Of a DNA stretch of 64,000 nt, positions 22,358 through 34,000 are shown piece by piece (positions within the stretch are counted from its first letter, which is position 1; every line of letters starts with the position of its first letter). The notes below the pieces were generated by a model that ran no database searches, had not been told where the DNA came from, and saw nothing but the letters and a program-made list of their open reading frames with translations. Made by a program: the position numbers and the translations under genes. Source of the stretch: Selaginella tamariscina (Eukaryota; Streptophyta; Lycopodiopsida; Selaginellales; Selaginellaceae); contig PUQB01000020.1 of the NCBI GenBank assembly GCA_003024785.1, positions 124,001 to 188,000 on the forward strand. The letters run 5' to 3'.

Positions 22358-25300
22358 ATGGAGTCGTCGTCAAATTCTGGGTAAGAATTAAAATAAAATC
22401 TGTTATACTCGGATACTTGAACTAATCATTTTTGTATTCAGATGTGGAATTGAGGTGACATTAAAGACAAGAGCAGGAGAAGAGATGGGCAGGGGGATTC
22501 TGGAATCAACTTGGCCATATTTTAAGATAAATGGGAAGCGCATTGGAGCAACCATGGCTGCTGTCAAATTAACCTCTGTCACATCTCATGGACAAGCAAA
22601 ACAATGGAAAGTAGATTCGCTAGTCAAGCACCCGAAAGCAGGCTGCGAACCCAGATTGGACGATGCTCGACAGATATGCCTTGTTCCATCCAATGTCACG
22701 TTCTCGGATCCAGAGGTCGTCAGTTACAACATTAATTTCGGGTGGTTTTGTCGACTTGTGGATAATGACGTTCACGTGTTCACTAATGATGTTGACCTTG
22801 GAGTTCTTCTTCAACTCAACGAAAGCCCATCTATGGAGGGGATCCATCTGGATGTCTACTTCGAAATCTTCAGACTCATCGAGTAGGTGTATTGTCAGGA
22901 GATATTGCTTCACAATACAGAAAATCAGCAAGTGGAGCAATCTTCCCTCTTCACATTGAAGAAGAACACAGCGACATCATAAGGGAGATTGAGAGGGTGG
23001 CTCGGTCTCAGGTTCTCTACAGATCACGTTCAATTTGCTTAGGAAGCTTCGGGAGCTGGAAGAGTGTGCCGAGAACACTAGAACAGCTGCAGTCGGGGAT
23101 CACACATGTTGATTCGGATCGCAAAAGAAAATCATCAATCGTTTTGTCAGCTGCACCTGTGGCATCTCATGCTGCAATAAGTCACAAGGAAATGATGTTG
23201 GATGATAAGATTTATCCTTGTAGGGTTAAATATTGCAGCGTCAACCCAAACTTCAATTACAGGCCACTCAACCAGGAACGTGTAGCTGAGCTCATGGAGA
23301 AGATGAAGGACGACAATTCTTATACCGTTCCACATAATGCTGTTTTGTGTCCATACTATGAAAGAAGGAAGGGCGCTGACAAAGTCTGGATCACAACACC
23401 AGAACAACTCATGAAGATTCAGACGGAGAATAAAAATCTATCAAGTACTACATCATTAGTGGCCAGCACACAATAACGGCAGCCCAACGACTTCTCGATG
23501 AACACAACAAAGGAACGATGGCAACAAAACTTTCCGAGCATACCCGTGAGAAGCTGACAAAAAGATCGGCGTTTTTAGCTAAGCCGAATCTCACAATCGA
23601 GCAGTACCATAAGTTATCGGCGGAATGGGACGCTGCCGACACCAACCACTACAACAGCAAAATATGGGAGAAGTTTAAACACACGCGAGCCGTGTGGGAA
23701 TCTCTTCAGCGACCACAAAGAGCTACCGCAGGGAATACACAATCTGCGGAATACCGGGTAAGCAAATTTTGGGCGGGATTTATCTCGCCGGTATATTAAT
23801 CTGTCTTTTTCCTCAGAGAGTTGAAGAAATTGCAGCAGTTGATTTTGCCCAGGTGGGCGGGAAGGAAACATCCTTTCTGATGATGTTGATTTCTTGCCCC
23901 GAAGATAGGATCTTTGCCAAATGGTTGGGGATTATGGAATCCTTTTCAAAAGGAACACTGAAGAAGAAGCAGACAAGTGAAGGGGAGCCCTCAGAAAAGT
24001 CTGCAAAGAAACCCAGTAAGACGCCGAAGGCTAAGTCTGTTAATCTACAAAGGATGTAGACAACGATTTCAAGCTCACATGGTTGAAGCCTTTAAATGGA
24101 ACAACGATGGAGGAGATGGAAGTCTTGGCTGATTTGGTGATCGATGGCAAACTACAAATTAATAACAGCAGCCCAACCTCTCCTTTTCATCTCAAGGCAA
24201 TGGAGTTGAAGACGGTCAGGCATTTCAAGGAGTGGTTGGGAATACACTGCCACAAACTGGGTTGGACCTCGACTTCAACATATGAAGAGGTCAGCAAATA
24301 TTTGCATGTGACGAACGATGATATGCTTGTCGAATGGGTGAACCAATCGGAAGATCTAGGCAAGAATCTATTGCACGCCAACGCCAAAAAGGAGAACATT
24401 GGGATGACGCCTTCTCTTATGGCAGTCCTTCAGCAGCGGAGAACCGAATTGAACCTTATAAAGGAGGATGCTACGAATCACGACAAGCCCTACAGATGTT
24501 TGTTGTTAGATTCGGAGACTTTATGGGGTAACATCACTGCTTGTAGGAAACCGTTTCAATTGTTCGTGATGGATCGGCGGGTGTCAAAAAATCTTTCGAC
24601 AGATAGGGCACTAGAGGATCTGGTGGAGAAACTTAGCCGTGCAAGCATATACATAGAAGGTATTTATTATTGAATTCATGCTTGCGCTCTTCACTGATAC
24701 CTACTTTTTCAGGTATTTATTTCTTGATTCTTGCTCATGTCACCGATACTTTTGCCTTCGCCTTCGCCAAGAAGAATAGACATCGTTGGACAGGATTTTA
24801 TATGAACGATGCTAATCCCAAGTGCATTGATACCGTTGTTCACTTGGTTGTTAGGAATGCGCCAAACAATTTCAAGCTTCCAAATGACTGGCCAGGCATC
24901 TGTTTGCACTCCAACGGCCCTGAACCTCCATCCGATACACCGATAGGTATGAGTGACGTATTCGGCAATGTACGTTATCCAAACATTACACGCGAGCATC
25001 GTCAACTTGATCAGGGGTCCTCACAGTGATGCGTGGGTTTTTGACTACTGCACTAGGGGGTCCGTCTTGAAGGAGTGTTACCTTCGGCATACATGTGTGT
25101 TTGCCGTTGAAAATAAGACCATGGTTGAGGACCTGAACAAGTGGATAGATTGGGTCTCAACTGAGTACCCCAACGAATCCATAAAGGCGTATTTGAGAAA
25201 GTTCCCTCCAGATAAGTGCGATAGCTCTGAAGGTGAATCTGGTTCAATCTCGGAGTCTGAGAACGAACTTCAATCAGATATTAGACCGGAAGTTATCTCG

Positions 25301-25444
25301 AGGAGTACAGAACATTCGCACACTCCAGGACCCATGGAAACATCAATAGAAGATGCAGAAGATCTTGAACCATCTCACAAGCGGCTTAGACCTTCTTCGC
25401 CTCACTCAGAAGGTAATAGCGAAGAAGAATTGATAATGAATTGA
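22358..25444 (+). CDS. ParB/sulfiredoxin-fold protein with degenerate DNA N-4/N-6 methylase-like domain
   Basis: Exons: 22358-22380, 22442-23757 (frame breaks near 22880 and 23420), 23817-24659 (break near 24050) and 24713-25444 (break near 25000). The frame is open upstream to an acceptor at 22318 (IKQGDRVIS), so an earlier start exon is likely. N-terminal module: IEVTLKTRAGEEMGRGIL and KQWKVDSLVKHPKAG. ParB-like domain: NYRPLNQERVAELMEKMKDD, then YYIISGQHTITAAQRLL, resembling the ParB/Srx helix and G-x-H/R box. The C-terminal half looks like a class I methylase: FQLFVMD in the DPPY position but followed by RRV instead of PPY, and DAWVFDYCTRGSVLKECYLR resembling the AdoMet-site D-x-F-x-G-x-G region but with GSG lost. 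Catalysis is therefore doubtful. ParB-plus-methylase fusions are known in phage and bacterial proteins. Domain calls are by eye. Confidence 0.6.
23774..23791. repeat. Solitary palindrome copy inside an intron of the ParB-type gene
   Basis: GGCGGGATTTATCTCGCC lies in the 59-base intron 23758-23816. It is the same variant type (TTTATC) found in array 2. This is the only clear copy seen outside the two arrays. Confidence 0.9.
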
Positions 25445-25513
25445 TAGAGTGAGAATAGTTGTAAATGAGTGTAACATAAGGCATTTTTGTATATTTCTTT
25501 TATATTTGTACAG

Positions 25514-26876
25514 AAAATAAATTCTCAAGGATTAATGAAGCTTTTAGTTCAAACATGGGTCACACATTAACAAGGTAAATAATATACCTTGATAATTTTA
25601 AGGTCAGCTAATTATCATTTTGCAGATGTAATGAAATAATTGAGAACATGGATTTTCAGCATTGCATGAGGTAAGAGAGGGGTTTGGCGACAATTTCTTG
25701 TGCCACATGTCAGAATGACAGAGTTCATGCAGGAAATGGATAATAATGCAGCTCAAAACATCGTTACCATGGGGGCCACTTCATCATCATTTTTATTGGC
25801 TTCAGTTCCGAAATCAATTTCTTCAGCGCATGCAATATCTGAATCTTGTAAGGATGATGTACAATTAAATGATGAAGGGATAGGCAACGATAGTGGCAAC
25901 GGATAAATGTGAAAGGGAGCAAACAAGTGATTTGCAAAGTATTCAAGAGGCAACGCTATCTCATGTTACTCATGGCCATATTGTGTTGTTGGATGTCAAT
26001 GGTGTTCTGCTTCATCGACAAAGGCCCGAGGATAGAAAAAGAAATCAAACAAGGAGATTTCATTCCTTGTCATGGTAAATTTCGATATGATATTATTTTT
26101 CGTCCAGGGTTGGATCGTCTCTTTCAAAAGCTTAAGGAGATGGGTGCGCTTGTGGGGATTTGGTCATGCATGCAGATTCATAACTTAACACCGCTGTTGA
26201 ATTTACTTAAGAAACATTGTAGTGTTGCAGAAGAGGTGATTCGTAAAGATTGGATTTTTGACCAGCGAATGTGTTATAACCTCTCGAATTTCACAATATA
26301 AGAAAGGAAAGCAAGCCATACTTCTTCAAGAATGAAAGAATAATTGGGACTCATGGGGAGATCAGTCGCTTAAGGATAATGAAGAATGCACATATCTTAG
26401 TAGTAGACGACTCTCCTCAGAAGGCTATGCTCAACCAAAACATTGCTTGTATTCATCCAATCACTTTCGATCCATATTCTGATACCGATATCATGGATGA
26501 GCTAGTGAACTACTTGGATACGTGCCTCAGAAAGAAGAATCTCGAAAATTTTTGTGAGCAGTATCCACCGTATCATACATTTCCTGAAGCTTTTCTTTCT
26601 CGTGATATTGAATTTTATAAAATGAAGGATAGCAACCGGGCGCTTTATAATATTATTCTTAAGGAACGTCAGTTTTTAGATGAGCCTTTATGCAGACCTT
26701 CTCTTATCACATCTTATGTATTAACAAGGATGGCAACTCCCAATTGCATTCGTGAGAGTGTTAAGTGGTGGCAACAACATCAAGATATTGACCAAAATGA
26801 TTTGATTAATCCGGAGAGTGATGATTTAGACAAAATGAAAAGATTTCTTTGTATGATAGAAAGAAAGTATTTATAA
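25514..26876 (+). CDS. FCP1/NIF-type HAD phosphatase domain, possibly the C-terminal part of the ParB-type protein
   Basis: The HAD-type FCP1/SCP (NLI-interacting factor) domain gives HIVLLDVNGVLL, IIFRPGLDRLFQKLKEMGAL, VGIWSCMQIHN, SKPYFFKNERIIG, then AHILVVDDSPQKAMLNQNIA. In place of DxDx the nucleophile motif is D-V-N-G, a variant I associate with a plant FCP1-like subgroup. Exons 25514-25574, 25626-25670 and 25714 onward have good GT-AG borders. They join in phase with each other (ENKFSRINEAF; LTR/CNEIIENMDF; CMR/MTEFMQEMDNN). They also join in phase to a donor at 25413 (SE|GTAATAG) inside the preceding gene. So this may be the C-terminus of one larger protein, with 25442-25444 an intron-retention stop. 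Frame breaks lie near 25905, 26035 (A run) and 26300. It could instead be a separate gene. Confidence 0.65.
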
Positions 26877-27139
26877 AAAATTAACATGTTGATAAGAAAA
26901 TGATTTCATTTGTAATTATGTTTGATAGTATTTCTTCATTATTGTAAACTATTTTTAGAATAATATGAATATTCTAAGATATTTTAGGAATATTCCTTAC
27001 TAAGTAAGGTTATTGAAGGATTAATTAATTAATTAATTAATATTTAAGGCTTAATTACATATTAATTAAATGATTAATTAATAATTAAAACTTAAGTATT
27101 AATTAGTAATTTATTTTATATTCCCATTTTCACGTATCA
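26877..27139. other. AT-rich spacer
   Basis: Contains TTAATTAATTAATTAATTAA-type low complexity and AATATTCTAAGATATTTTAGG-like short dyads. No gene seen. Confidence 0.6.
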
Positions 27140-27295
27140 TGCCCACTTTAGTTACAACGTGCATAATCTCAAAGTCGTAAATAAAGTCCAACGAGCAATG
27201 CAACCAACCAAGTTTCTCTGTTTCAACAATAAATACTACAACATGATTGCCTTTCAACAAGAATTATGCAAGTATGCATGGAGCTTCTCAAAACT
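27140..27295 (-). pseudogene. Ty3/gypsy pol fragment (end of RNase H), left piece
   Basis: On the minus strand, pieces in shifting frames read as the retroviral-type RNase H end: KLHAYLHNS, RNLVGCIARW and YDFEIMHVVTKVG. These match the Ty3/gypsy pattern (KF..YL; R.AR W...; FDFEI.H). This piece continues the RT/RNase H fragment at 28959-29372, from which it is split by a solo LTR. Confidence 0.6.
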
Positions 27296-28958
27296 TATCA
27301 TTACTTTTTACTATGACTCGACCCTTTACTTTGGAGGTTAATTGTTGTTACCTATTGTACTATGATGACGGACCCTAGATATAGTGAGAAACAGCCCCGC
27401 TTAATGCACTTAGGTGTTTAGGGGTAGTCCGACCAGTTATCTTTAGATGTTGCGAGAAACTTTAAGCGAAGGTAAGCACTTACCTTTTAGAAAACCCACC
27501 CTCAATTTTGACGTCCTAATTAAAATGAATTTGGCATGTTAAATAGGTTAGGAACACCCTAGGGTGCCCTAACCCACGCCCTAAAACCCCCACCCCCCTT
27601 GGGTAGGGGTTAGTGTGCAAACTCATCTCATTAACTAAGGGCTGGCATTCCGTGCCAGCCCACTTACACATACAGGAAAAGAGGGGGGGCGGGGGGGCTC
27701 CATTACATACGAGTGAAGGTTCCTGGGTTCATGACTGAGCTCGTTACTCTTCTCCTAGTGCAAGCTCTAGCTTGTGTTGTCAAAGGCACAAACCCTCTAT
27801 TGTGCCGCCCTAACTTCCAGAGATAGGGATGTCCCACCTCGGGGTAGCTCATCCTTAACGTTGGCAAATCCATACCTGGAAAGTCTTGTCGGAATGCATG
27901 TTTCAAGAAGCACAAGTTTAGGCTTGTCTCCAGCCTCCTCCTCCACGTCAAACTAGGTGAGCATTCATGGCCAAGCAAGGCACATTCGTGTTCCTTGTTC
28001 CAACAGTGGGTGTGGGATCTTGTTTGACAGGTTCACATTATCTAGTTCTTGAGGGTTCACTAAGGGGTTCTAGAGTTGGCATTTAGGAGCCATGTTTGTG
28101 GCACGTGGTACAACTCTTGAATCTAAGGGCTATGGCATGATAGCCCACATTGGGGAAGTAGTGTCACATGGAGATGTGACATTAGACTAAACGTCACACG
28201 ATACAACGCCCGAGGCACGCCCTTTGGGGTTATGTCATGGGCTTGTCGCCAAGGGTTAGATACTCTTAACAAACAAGCATGCTTGTGCTTGCGTTAGGGT
28301 GCTAAGCCTTGGGCATTTGCTCAAGGGAGGTTAGGTTTTGTAACTAGGTGTGCTTAGGCACACTTGGCTAAGGGAGTGTTTTCCTTGGATCAAGGGGTTG
28401 AACAACCTAAACTCGTTAGCAAAAGCCCTTTCGTGAGGCAATCCCAAGGTTAGTACTTAGGGTTATCCAAACCTAGCCTTAGGGAGTTTGCTTAGCAGAA
28501 CACTCATGTCCGCCTACGGCGCACACTCATGTCCTCACTAAGTTACTAGCCTAGGTCTAGGGTATGATTTGGCCACTCAAACCCTTAGGGGTTAATCATG
28601 GTCAAGGTACCCCTTGTCGCCTTAAAGGTGAGAGTGATTCCTCAAGGGGTAAGTGATGATGCCCTTAGCTCTGTCATGGGGGTATGTGTGAGACACATCT
28701 CCTTTGTGGGGTTAGGGCATGAGCATGTCTAGGTCTACTAGGACATGATCCTAAAGTCTACTTGGGTTATCCTCTAGGGTTCAGGGGATGATCCATTCTA
28801 GGGGACTTAGGGTAGGACTCTAAGTCTTCTGCCCAATTGGGCCTTTAAGTCAGACTCTTAGGGTTATCTTAGAAGACTTAGCGTTGCTCACACAGGGTGA
28901 TGACGCCGGATGGCCACTTGGCAGCCACATGTTGGCCCTTTGGGTCAAAACTTTGACA
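27296..28958 (+). mobile_element. Solo LTR of the nest family, opposite orientation
   Basis: About 1.66 kb, reverse complement of the LTR at 29373-31050. It begins near TATCATTACTTTTTACTATG and ends GGGTCAAAACTTTGACA. No primer-binding site follows it; the next bases are gypsy pol. It carries the family G-rich tract at about 27680-27698. A clean target-site duplication was not recognised (flanks AAACT / AACCC). With the next LTR it forms a very long inverted repeat. Confidence 0.85.
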
Positions 28959-29372
28959 AACCCTAAACCATGACATTCCTTCTTTATCATAGAGTAGTTC
29001 ACCTTATTGGTTGCAACGTATGGCTGACCAGGCACATTGTACTCCCTTACATCAACAAACCCTTGAGATTAATATCAGAAGCATCCATGTGCAAATAAAG
29101 GGACAAGTGTAATTAGAATACGCTAAAACTAGAAAAAGTCGTTAATAATATCTTAAGATTTGCAAATAAAATAAGAGATGACATTAACAACTTCAACAAA
29201 CCTACAACAATGCAATATGATCATAAAGATAATCAAAAATAGCCAAGATATTGCACCTTGCCAAGAAAATGTTGCACATTATTCACACACTATACCATAG
29301 GGGATTTCGGAACTATGACAACTTTGTCAAGATCAACTTGTAAAACCTTCATGAGAAATGCAATAGCTAATC
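28959..29372 (-). pseudogene. Ty3/gypsy pol fragment (RT thumb / RNase H), middle piece
   Basis: Minus-strand reading gives VLQVDLDKVVIVPKSP, NVQHFLGKVQYLGYF, MDASDINLKGLLMQGS, CLVSHTLQPI and NVMVYGLSKF in broken frames. These correspond to the Ty3/gypsy stretch G-I-x-V-D-x-x-K, F-L-G-x-x-x-Y, D-A-S-D and S-x-x-L-x-x-x-E-x-x-Y. It is heavily decayed. It is the target DNA in which the non-autonomous LTR elements sit. Confidence 0.7.
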
Positions 29373-31050
29373 TGTTAGAGTTTTAACCCAAAGGGCCAAC
29401 ACGTAGCAACACGTGGCTTCCAAGTGGCCATTTGGCGTCATTATCCTGTGTGAGCAACGCTAAGTCTTCCAAGATAACCTTAAGAGTCTAATTTAAGGGC
29501 TCAATTAGAGAAAAGAATACCCTAAGTCCCCTAGAATGACCATCCCCTGAACCCTAGAGGATAACCCGAGTAGACTTTAGGATCATGTCCCAGTAGACCT
29601 AGACAGGCTCATGCCCTAACCCCACAAAGGAGATGTGTCTCACATACCCTCGTGGTAGAGCTAAGGCATCCTCACTTACCCCTCGAGGAAATCATCCTCA
29701 TCCGGGAGTACAACCCCTTTAGGGCGACAAGGGGTACCCTGAACCACGACTAACCCCTAAGGGTTGAGTGGCCAAGTCATACCCTAGACCTAGGGCTAGT
29801 ACTTAGTGAGACATAAGTGTGCGCCGTAGGTGGACACGAGTGTTCTGTTAAGCAAACTCCCTAAGGCTAGTTTTGGATAACCCTAAGTACATGACCTTGC
29901 GAGTGTCTCATGATAGGGCTTTTGCTAATGAGCTTAGGTTGTTCAACCCTTAAACCCTAAGGAGAACACCCCTAGCTAGGTGTGCCAAAGCACACCTAGT
30001 TACGAGACCTAACCTCCCTTGAGCGAATGCTCAAGTTTAGCACCTAGTGCAAACACAAGCATGTATGTTTACTAGAGTATCCAATCCCTTGGCAACAAAC
30101 CCATAACACAACCCCAAAGGGCGTGTCTCAGGCGTTGTATCGTGTGACGTCTAGCCCAGTGTCACATCTCCATGTGACACTGCCTTCCACGATGTGGGCT
30201 ATTATGCCATAGCCCTTTAGATTCGAGAGTTGCACCAAGTGCCCTAAATGCCAACTCTAGAACCCCTTAGTGAAACCCTTAGGAACTGACATGTCAAACA
30301 AGATCCCACGCCCACAATTGGACAAGGACACAAATGTGCCTTGCTTGGCCATGAGTGCTACACCTAGCTTGACATGGAGGAGGAGGCTGGAGACAAGCCT
30401 CTACCTTTGCCTTTGGAACGTGCAATTCGACAAGACCTCCCAGACATGGATTCACCAACGTTAAGGGTGTGCTACCCCGAAGGTGGGACGTACCCCTGTC
30501 ATCTGGAAGTTAGGGTGGCACAACAAAGGGTTGTACCTTAACGACACAAGCTAAAGCTTGCACCGGCAGAAGAGCAACAAACTCAATCATGAACCCAAGA
30601 GCTCTCCTACGTATACTCTACCTTATTTATGTGACGGAGGCCCCCCCCCCCCTCTTTTCCTATATGTGTAAGTGGGCTGGCACGATATGCCAACCCCTTA
30701 GTTAATGAGATGAGTTTGCACACTAACCCCTACCCCTAAACCCTACCCAAGGGGGTGGGGGTTTTAGGGCGTGGTTAGGGCAATCCTAGGGTGTTCCTAA
30801 CCCTATTTAACATGCCAAACTCATATTAACTAGGATGTCAAAATTGGGGTGGGTTTTCTAAAAGGTAAGTGCTACCTTTGCTTAAAGTTTCTCGCGACAT
30901 CTAAAGATAGTCGGCCGGACTACCCCTAAACACCTAAGTGCACTAAGCGAGGTTGTTTCTCACTACATCTAGGGTCCGTCAACATAGTACAGTAGGTAAC
31001 AATAGTCAACGTCCAAAGTAAAGAGTCGAGTCATAGTAAAAACTATGACA
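29373..31050 (-). repeat. LTR (3' LTR of element 1)
   Basis: 1678 bp. Plus-strand ends are TGTTAGAGTTTTAACCCAAA and AGTAAAAACTATGACA. It contains a poly-C/poly-G tract at about 30640-30652 and ATAAATAAGG, a TATA-like word in element sense near 30625. Confidence 0.9.
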
Positions 31051-34000
31051 CACTCCCCGCCTTTGAAAATGTCAATGTCCTCGTTGACGTCTAACTCCAA
31101 GACTAGATAATGTTAAAAAAAATTAACCAAAACTAACATATCACTCTATGTGGAGTCAGCCAAAAGTTCACATAAGTTTTATTACCCCCTTGTATTACGC
31201 GAAACCAAGTACTTCAGAACCGTCGTTCACTAAGTCGTAAACCTAGCTGCCAGAGGCACCACCTGTGACATGAAGTCACCTGGAGACCTTTTGCATGTCT
31301 GCAAAGTTTGTCACTCGACGCACACAACACTGATTAATTTCTTTACTTAACAAAAATTTATATTGGAGGCCTCTAGTTAGTGTTGTTGCCGGCCCCTTGG
31401 TTAATAAAAATAAAGACTTGCTTTATTCCTTAATGTCAAACACTGTTGATGACCTTGTTGTCTTAGCGCACAACAAGCACTTGACGTTTATCTCAAGTGC
31501 TTAACTAAACGCCTTCTCGCTTCTTTGATTTTCCAATGGTCCCACATCTTCACATGTTACGATATTTAGCTTACATTTCTACATCCCTCGATGTTTCTCA
31601 TTACCCCTTTTCATAAGGTTTTGCTACTATACCTATCCTCCTTTAGTATATAGTTACACTAGACTAGGTATGAGACTTTTATCGGAATCAAGCTCTTTTC
31701 TGATGCTAGAATACTTCTCTTGAAACCCTATTCTTTGTAGACATGTTAATCTGGCCAAAGGCGATTACAGAGGTGCATGGCTGTACACATGTATATAACA
31801 AGGTCATGTCAACTTGAAATTAACCCATCCACTTGATGTGTCATTGACATAACTTCATTCCCAATGGGAATTAAATTCAGGTCAAATCTACTACCAAGTG
31901 TTATAGCACTAATATTCACTTTTTTGCAACCGACTTTGTACTCTTTCATAACACTGACCAGTTTAGGGACCAGATAAGCTAACATAAATTTCTTACAAAC
32001 CAATGTGAAACCAGGAAATTCAACCCATCTCTAGTGCCTCAAACGACAACCTTTAAATAACACGTCTCTTAATTGTCACTTTCATTGTACTCATTCCCTA
32101 AAGAGCACATCGTGCTAGATGCCATTCAATAATTCCTAACTCTTATCTCACTAAATTTTAAAACTTAGTTTCTACAATAAGAGTCTCCCTGAACTCATAA
32201 TACTGTTATATTTATTTCCAAGTCTCAACTGATTACGTAAATGTTTTCTCAACACTATACTGAAGTATAGCATTTCCACTAATTAGAGTAATTAGTATTT
32301 TAATAAACATCTTTTTAAACTAGTCCTTATTCTATAAACAATTACAATTTCGATATTGATACTCTCGAATGGATAATGATTGTTTTAACGTTCAAATCCT
32401 AAGTTTACCAACTAATTGTTATACTAGCGGATATAAACTTACAATATTATTAATTTATCGAAATGCTACAACTATAATATAAACATGGTCTTAGTTTACA
32501 TGAACCGAATTTCAGTTTTGAGATGGAAATATAATGTTATGATAGTATTTTAAGGAACTTGTTTAGAGACTAAGAGGAATCATGAACTAGTGTCTGGTTC
32601 ATCTAACTGATTTAATAAGATATCAACTTCCACATAAATGTTATCATAACACTGAAGTGTTATATCAATTTCATGTTTCATTCATACCTTATAATTCAAT
32701 AAATTTCCTCAACATGAATAAAATATCTAGTTCAGTACGTCGAACTAAGATACATTATTTACTCTAGACACCTAGCAATCATCAACATACCACATTGCTC
32801 CTCAAGCAATGTATTGAGAAATTCCTCATTTCTCAACTAACTTGAAAACACGTTTCAAGTTATTTACACTAAGGTACTACCTTACCAAAGTGTCAGACTC
32901 AAATCCGCTTAAGTCTTTATACTTCACGATTATGGCCACCTCATGTGATCATAACTAAGTCTTAATATTGAGCGCTCCAAACTCAATATTCAAAAGATAC
33001 CATATTATACTTTGACAAGTTATATATAATTAATTTTAAAAGACTGTCATAAATACTTTCAAAGTATAAGATATAATATCTTAATGAATGAGGTGATAGG
33101 AAACCTTATATTTTCGTACCAAATATTGGATCATATGTTAGGGACATTGTATCACGATCATCAAGAAGGGACACCAACTTTTAAACTAATCTAACCATTG
33201 GATATCTCACTTTCAAGGATTTTTGAACCAGACTCAAGGAATACCATCAGACCTTGAGATAGAACTAACGACTAACCCAAGGAATACAATCAACCTTGAT
33301 TCAAAATAGTTCTATTTTTTGATATTCCAAAGAACTAAAGATACCTACTTAATAAGTTCTTTGAGTGCCTACATTTTCGACCATAATGCAAAGTTAAAAA
33401 ACCGTTTTTTTGAATAATCATATTCGATTCTAAAATGAAATCGATATTGGAAACCAATACTAACTTCTAATTCTTATCGAATACATACTATCTTAAGGAG
33501 GTACATGCACTTAAACCTTTAATGAAAATCCGATTGTTACTAGCTCATTGATAATTCTCAACATAAATTATCAAACTTAGCAAGTTTCCTTACTTAGTCA
33601 ATACACTAAGTGGAGAATCCCAAATCAGCTCTTCTTAAGCAAGGAATCACCCTTGTTCAAGAGCTTATTCCCTCATTGTAAACAACGTTACAAATCAAAG
33701 ATTAAAGAGTTAAAATGAAAAATGCACAATTGTGAGCCGAACACCTTCACTATGCAAGTCCTTCATTACTCAGTAACCTGAAAATGTAAATGTATGTTTC
33801 CAACATTACTTTTTATGATAGATCACGCCATCCATCCAAAAGCTGCATTGATAGAGATGCAACATTAAATTCGTCTACTGCCAAAATCTATTATTCTACT
33901 TCATTCTTATGATCCCACATGAGATAACTTCATAATCAAGTTAGTCGAGTTAACTAACTTGTATACAAAGTGCGCGCTTAACAACCAACTAAGGTTTCAA

